Source of the DNA: an uncultured Candidatus Saccharibacteria bacterium
Lineage (GTDB): Bacteria; Patescibacteriota; Saccharimonadia; Saccharimonadales; Saccharimonadaceae
Direction: 5' to 3'
Length of the DNA: 34,847 nt
NCBI GenBank assembly: GCA_946548715.1
Contig: CAMNPZ010000009.1
Location: forward strand, 1 to 34,847
Shown here one piece after another: positions 31,458 to 34,847 of this stretch (position 1 is its first letter; the number at the start of each line of letters is the position of its first letter). Made by a program: the position numbers and the translations under genes. Under the pieces are notes generated by a model. That model was not told where the DNA came from. It worked only from the letters and a program-made list of their open reading frames with translations, and ran no database searches.

Positions 31458-31862
31458 TCATAAGATTCGCTTTGCCCACTTCGGTGGTTTCATGCCAAAC
31501 ATAATCTCTGGCGTGTGCAAATTCACTATATCAGGTTCTACTCCGTAATAGTGTTGATAAGTAGTATCTACCGAACCAAATTTTGCTTGTTCTTTCTCAA
31601 ATCCAAGTTTTTCTGCTGTTTCCCAGACCAATTCTTCGCTTGGTCCTTCTATCTCTATGAAAGTCGGTAACCATGGCCAGGTATCGATGCAAATTTCTAC
31701 TTCGCCGAACTTCCAAATTTCTCGCTTAGTTTCTTGGTGAGCTTTAGTTTTAAGCCCACAGCCCCTCAAAAAGAGAATTGCATCATCATAATCGTTTACT
31801 TCAATATTAACTTCTTTTGTGCCGAGAATAGAATGATCGTCACTGACATTCTTATAAGTCAT
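31458..31862 (-). CDS. CYTH-domain protein, 5'-truncated
   Basis: The product has the later strands of the CYTH (adenylate cyclase CyaB/thiamine triphosphatase) fold: GTKEVNIEVNDYDDA, AHQETKREIWKFGEVEICID, and WPWLPTFIEIEGPSEE. CYTH enzymes act on triphosphates with metal ions bound by acidic strands. The frame stays open to 31916 and the upstream residues YTGEHSFARVRDEGDKIV still match CYTH, but no start codon exists there. The N-terminal ExExK strand that binds metal is missing, and the preceding sequence belongs to another reading frame. The gene is therefore a truncated or frameshifted remnant, translated from the internal ATG if at all. Confidence 0.7.
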   Translation of the reverse strand: MTYKNVSDDHSILGTKEVNIEVNDYDDAILFLRGCGLKTKAHQETKREIWKFGEVEICIDTWPWLPTFIEIEGPSEELVWETAEKLGFEKEQAKFGSVDTTYQHYYGVEPDIVNLHTPEIMFGMKPPKWAKRIL

Positions 31863-31878
31863 AACGATTTTATCACCT

Positions 31879-32187
31879 TCATCTCGAACACGAGCAAAAG
31901 AATGTTCGCCAGTATATTACTTCAACGCCGCCCTTATCGCTACCAGCCCAATACGTAACAACCGGCTCACCAATAAGCTCAATATTGTTCTCTTCGAAAA
32001 TAGTATTATTGTATATTTCGTATGGCGCATTAACATTGAACGCTAAGATGACATAAATAACAGCCGCGATAATCGTGATAGCTCCAGTAATAAGGCGCGA
32101 TTTTTTATTCTTTAGAATAGCAAAAATAATCAATCCTGGCCAAGTCAGAGTTATGCCTCCAAACAGCTTTTCGAAAATCTTCTTCAT
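31879..32187 (-). CDS. Small membrane protein with an abnormal C-terminus
   Basis: The 102-aa product has two hydrophobic helices (TLTWPGLIIFAIL and LITGAITIIAAVIYVILAF) and an extracellular-looking tail. Its last residues (VEVIYWRTFFCSCSR) are read out of frame through the CYTH gene, suggesting a fusion junction or frameshift near 31900-31916. A minus-strand TATAAT (32193-32198) lies five bases before the ATG. The family is not recognised. Confidence 0.5.
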   Translation of the reverse strand: MKKIFEKLFGGITLTWPGLIIFAILKNKKSRLITGAITIIAAVIYVILAFNVNAPYEIYNNTIFEENNIELIGEPVVTYWAGSDKGGVEVIYWRTFFCSCSR

Positions 32188-32239
32188 ATATTATTATAAC
32201 ACTAGTAAAATATACTATTTTGTCATATTTAAATCATGG

Positions 32240-32245
32240 TAAAAT
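32240..32245 (+). promoter_or_regulatory. Extended -10 of the DUF262/DUF1524 gene
   Basis: TGG-TAAAAT; predicted start near 32252; AAAGGAG precedes the ATG at 32278. Confidence 0.5.
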
Positions 32246-32277
32246 AATTACAGTGCAAAGCAATAAAAGGAGCTCAC

Positions 32278-34746
32278 ATGGATGATTTAGTATCACTCCA
32301 AGATTTATTCACAAAAAGACTTTTTAGAATACCAGATTATCAGCGTGGATATTCCTGGACGAATCAACAACTTGCAGAATTCTGGGAGGACATCATTAAC
32401 CTGCCGACAGGTAAAGACCATTATACTGGCATGATTTCTCTCCGTAAACTTAATATTGAGACTTTGGATTCTTGGAATGATGAAAAATGGCTCCTTAGGG
32501 ATTGGGGATATAATGCATATCATGTCGTTGATGGTCAACAACGTCTTACAACTTTCGTCATTCTTATCAATGAACTCGTAAACTTTTACAAAGAATTGCC
32601 AGATAATCACGGTAAAGCCGAGCGGGAAATTTTTGTGAACAGTATACCTTTAAGTACAATTAGAGAAGAATACCTATGCATTATAAAACCAGATTCTTTT
32701 AATCAGCTAAAAACCTATAAATTTGGTTACGAAGTAGATAACCCGAGTTATGAATTCTTTAAGAGCCGTATCCTAGAGGAGACGAATCCAGGTGATATAC
32801 AAGAAACCTTCTATACCCTAAATCTCGAAAATGCCAAAAGGTTCTTCTGGGAGGCTCTCCGCGAGGCGTATAAGAAATACGGAATAGAAGAGATTAATGA
32901 GTTATATATAAAACTTACGCAGAGGCTCAAGTTTAATATCTATAATATCGATGATGATTTCAATGTATTTGTCGCTTTCGAAACAATGAATAATCGCGGC
33001 AAAAAACTGTCTAATTTAGAGTTACTTAAAAACCGTTTAATATATCTTTCGACGCTATTTAATACTGAAGAGGACGTCAAAGCTTCTATTAGGAACAGAA
33101 TCAATGATGCCTGGAAAACAGTCTATGGATTCCTCGGGAAGAATAAAGAAAAAGCATTGAATGATGATGAGTATCTTCAGGCACACTGGATTATTTATTA
33201 TGGATATACGAGACAAGCAAAAAATGACTATGTGACTTTTCTTTTGAATAAGCAGTTCACACAAAAAAGAATACTCGAGAAGATTGAAAACAAGAGCGAG
33301 TTGGAAGAAACAGGGAACGACGAAATCTCACTGGATGGAGATGGCGATAACGAGATCGAAGACACGACTAAACAGGATACCGTAACGGAAGACATGAATA
33401 AGCTAACAATCGGCGATATTGGTAATTATGTCGATAGTATGAAGAAGCTAATTCCGTTCTGGTATTGTATAAATTTTCCTGATAAGTCCAATTTGCCGGA
33501 GGAGATGAAAGCTTGGCTTGACCGCATTAATAGGATTGGTTTCGTATATTTCAAACCACTTACGACGGTAGTTTTAGCAAAAGAGAACATTTTATACGAA
33601 GACAAAATTGAATACTTGAAGCGGGTCGAGCGTTTCATCTTTATGCATTTCCGTCTTGCGGGTGATATGTCTTCATTTCGTAACACGGTGTATTATAAGC
33701 TAGCTCATGATTTGTACCACGACGTCAAAAGCATTAAATATGTCCTAAACGAGCTAGACAAGATTGATGGTGTTGGTGAAAATGGAGTATTAACTATCGA
33801 CGCCGTTATCAATAACATACAAAGACTATTTAGAAACTACAAGGGGTACTATGATTGGTCGATTATTAGGTATTTTCTATATGAGTACGAAACCTATATA
33901 GCGAACGAAAATGAAGCACCAAAAACACTCTACCCCAAAGATATCTTCAGAAAAGACGAAAAAGATAAAGTCTCTATCGAGCATGTGTACCCACAAACTC
34001 CAACTGACGACTATTGGATCAACATTTTTAAAGACTACACTGGTGAGCAAAAAAAGCGTTTTAATGGCACATTGGGTAACTTGTTGCCGCTTTCACTCGC
34101 CATCAACAAGCGTCTTCAAAACAATCCCTTTCCGCAGAAAAGAGAGAGATATAAAGACGGCTCTCATAGCGAAGTTGAAGTCAGTAGATACGAAGACTGG
34201 GGCCCAGAAAGTATTCTTGAACGTGGCAAAAAAATGTTGAACTTCATGGCTGATAGATGGGGTTTCAAGTTCAAGAACGAATATGACATGCTTCGTCTTC
34301 TCGGTCTTGAATTTATGGGCGACGAGCCAGATGGTCCTCCCGATAATGAGGAGGATGATGATTCTACTTACTCCAAAAAGATGCAACGTTCTATTACAGA
34401 AGAGATGATTGAAAAGTCATATGAATTAGCCAAAGAAGTGTACAATTCTAATCTCGAAATGCAAGATGCTGTATCCGTTCTTGAAGATATGGGTATGAAC
34501 ACATCAAGCGCCTGGATGTACTTAGATTGTTTTGGCCACATGATGAATGGCGAATGTTATAAAAGAGACATTTCCAGAATAGCAGTTAATTATTACGTTG
34601 ATAATATCATGAAAGACTTCGGCAAAGAGTACAAACAAAAGGCAATCGAAGCAGTCCGCCAGAATTACCTATACAGAAAAGAAAAAGGATACAACATGCC
34701 TTGGCTCAAAGAGTGGTTAACTGTTCAGGGTGCCCTAGATAACTAG
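32278..34746 (+). CDS. GmrSD-type DUF262/DUF1524 endonuclease, probable anti-phage protein
   Basis: The 822-aa product has an N-terminal DUF262 (ParB-like NTPase) domain with FRIPDYQRGYSW at about residue 17 and VVDGQQRLTTFVIL at about 83, and a C-terminal DUF1524 His-Me nuclease with SIEHVYPQTP (about 567-576) and LGNLLPLSLAINKRL. This is the architecture of fused GmrSD/type IV restriction enzymes, which cut phage DNA carrying modified bases and use NTP through DUF262. A further ~130-residue helical tail (from about ITEEMIEKSYELAKEV) is not part of the core and could sense partners. An acidic insert of about 40 residues (EETGNDEISLDGDGDNEIED) interrupts the middle. No methylase or partner gene is adjacent. 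The A/T-rich composition suggests horizontal gain. Confidence 0.85.
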   Translation: MDDLVSLQDLFTKRLFRIPDYQRGYSWTNQQLAEFWEDIINLPTGKDHYTGMISLRKLNIETLDSWNDEKWLLRDWGYNAYHVVDGQQRLTTFVILINELVNFYKELPDNHGKAEREIFVNSIPLSTIREEYLCIIKPDSFNQLKTYKFGYEVDNPSYEFFKSRILEETNPGDIQETFYTLNLENAKRFFWEALREAYKKYGIEEINELYIKLTQRLKFNIYNIDDDFNVFVAFETMNNRGKKLSNLELLKNRLIYLSTLFNTEEDVKASIRNRINDAWKTVYGFLGKNKEKALNDDEYLQAHWIIYYGYTRQAKNDYVTFLLNKQFTQKRILEKIENKSELEETGNDEISLDGDGDNEIEDTTKQDTVTEDMNKLTIGDIGNYVDSMKKLIPFWYCINFPDKSNLPEEMKAWLDRINRIGFVYFKPLTTVVLAKENILYEDKIEYLKRVERFIFMHFRLAGDMSSFRNTVYYKLAHDLYHDVKSIKYVLNELDKIDGVGENGVLTIDAVINNIQRLFRNYKGYYDWSIIRYFLYEYETYIANENEAPKTLYPKDIFRKDEKDKVSIEHVYPQTPTDDYWINIFKDYTGEQKKRFNGTLGNLLPLSLAINKRLQNNPFPQKRERYKDGSHSEVEVSRYEDWGPESILERGKKMLNFMADRWGFKFKNEYDMLRLLGLEFMGDEPDGPPDNEEDDDSTYSKKMQRSITEEMIEKSYELAKEVYNSNLEMQDAVSVLEDMGMNTSSAWMYLDCFGHMMNGECYKRDISRIAVNYYVDNIMKDFGKEYKQKAIEAVRQNYLYRKEKGYNMPWLKEWLTVQGALDN

Positions 34747-34786
34747 TAGTCATTTTATTGAACTTTATTCTAGACCTGCGTTTTGT

Positions 34787-34847
34787 CTATTTTTCTCCAT
34801 CAACAACCACTCTATATAATTCTTCAAGCTTTGCTCGTTGTTCTTCG
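34787..34847 (-). CDS. 3' end of an unidentified gene, truncated by the window edge
   Basis: On the minus strand the frame reads EEQRAKLEELYRVVVDGEK and TAG at 34787. Only 19 residues are visible, helical and charged; no family can be assigned. It converges on the DUF262/DUF1524 gene with a 40-bp gap. Confidence 0.45.
   Translation of the reverse strand, partial: EEQRAKLEELYRVVVDGEK

Overview
ORGANISM. The window looks like the chromosome of a Candidate Phyla Radiation bacterium, most probably a Candidatus Saccharibacteria (TM7) relative. The evidence is indirect: a eukaryote-like (mupirocin-resistant type) IleRS, FISUMP/Listeria-Bacteroides-repeat surface proteins, a DUF5663-like protein, a compact gene layout, many nearly leaderless promoters, and a mixture of core genes with short orphan genes. 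No rRNA is present to fix the taxonomy. TGA behaves as an ordinary stop codon. LAYOUT. (1) 1-5290: 3' part of a very large secreted surface protein, then a stand-alone CdiA-CT-like nuclease gene enclosed by two matching palindromes, with a strong promoter and a tiny terminated transcript at its 3' end. (2) 5290-9675: ftsZ, an nrdR without zinc cysteines, a thioredoxin-fold protein and a MscS channel on +; a (p)ppGpp-hydrolase-like HD protein on -; a LiaF-like membrane protein on +. (3) 9700-12385: a second FISUMP surface protein behind a promoter whose whole 17-bp spacer is a TA tract, then a zeta-toxin-type kinase with a 50-codon partner. (4) 12430-15490: ileS, with a palindromic in-frame insertion. 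(5) 15490-20210: an orphan 71-aa gene, then a three-gene cell-envelope operon (DUF5663-like, TolA-like repeat/coiled-coil protein, LPNTG/DUF11 protein). (6) 20210-27510: rplU, parA-parB, lepB, a membrane protein with htrA, prmC-prfA and tRNA-Val. (7) 27510-34847: a GNAT gene, leuS with reversed GC skew next to an ABC-ATPase relic, a NUDIX/CYTH/membrane cluster with a broken CYTH gene, a GmrSD-type DUF262/DUF1524 defence nuclease, and the 3' end of another gene. MAIN SIGNAL. The most unusual feature is a set of large palindromic elements scattered through the window. Two (in nrdR and prmC) share the same conserved blocks, have covarying stems, and are read in frame in opposite orientations as part of the two proteins; a different one lies in frame inside ileS. 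Between genes, palindromes of about 130-215 nt follow rplU, parB, htrA and ileS. Those after rplU and parB share an internal-loop core, and those after ileS and parB share a 28-nt block. This resembles the Rickettsia palindromic elements in concept, but I do not recognise the family. REGULATION. Promoters here are dominated by extended -10 boxes (TGnTATAAT), often 5-10 nt before the start codon, implying leaderless mRNAs. The tRNA-Val and prfA genes share one palindromic -10.
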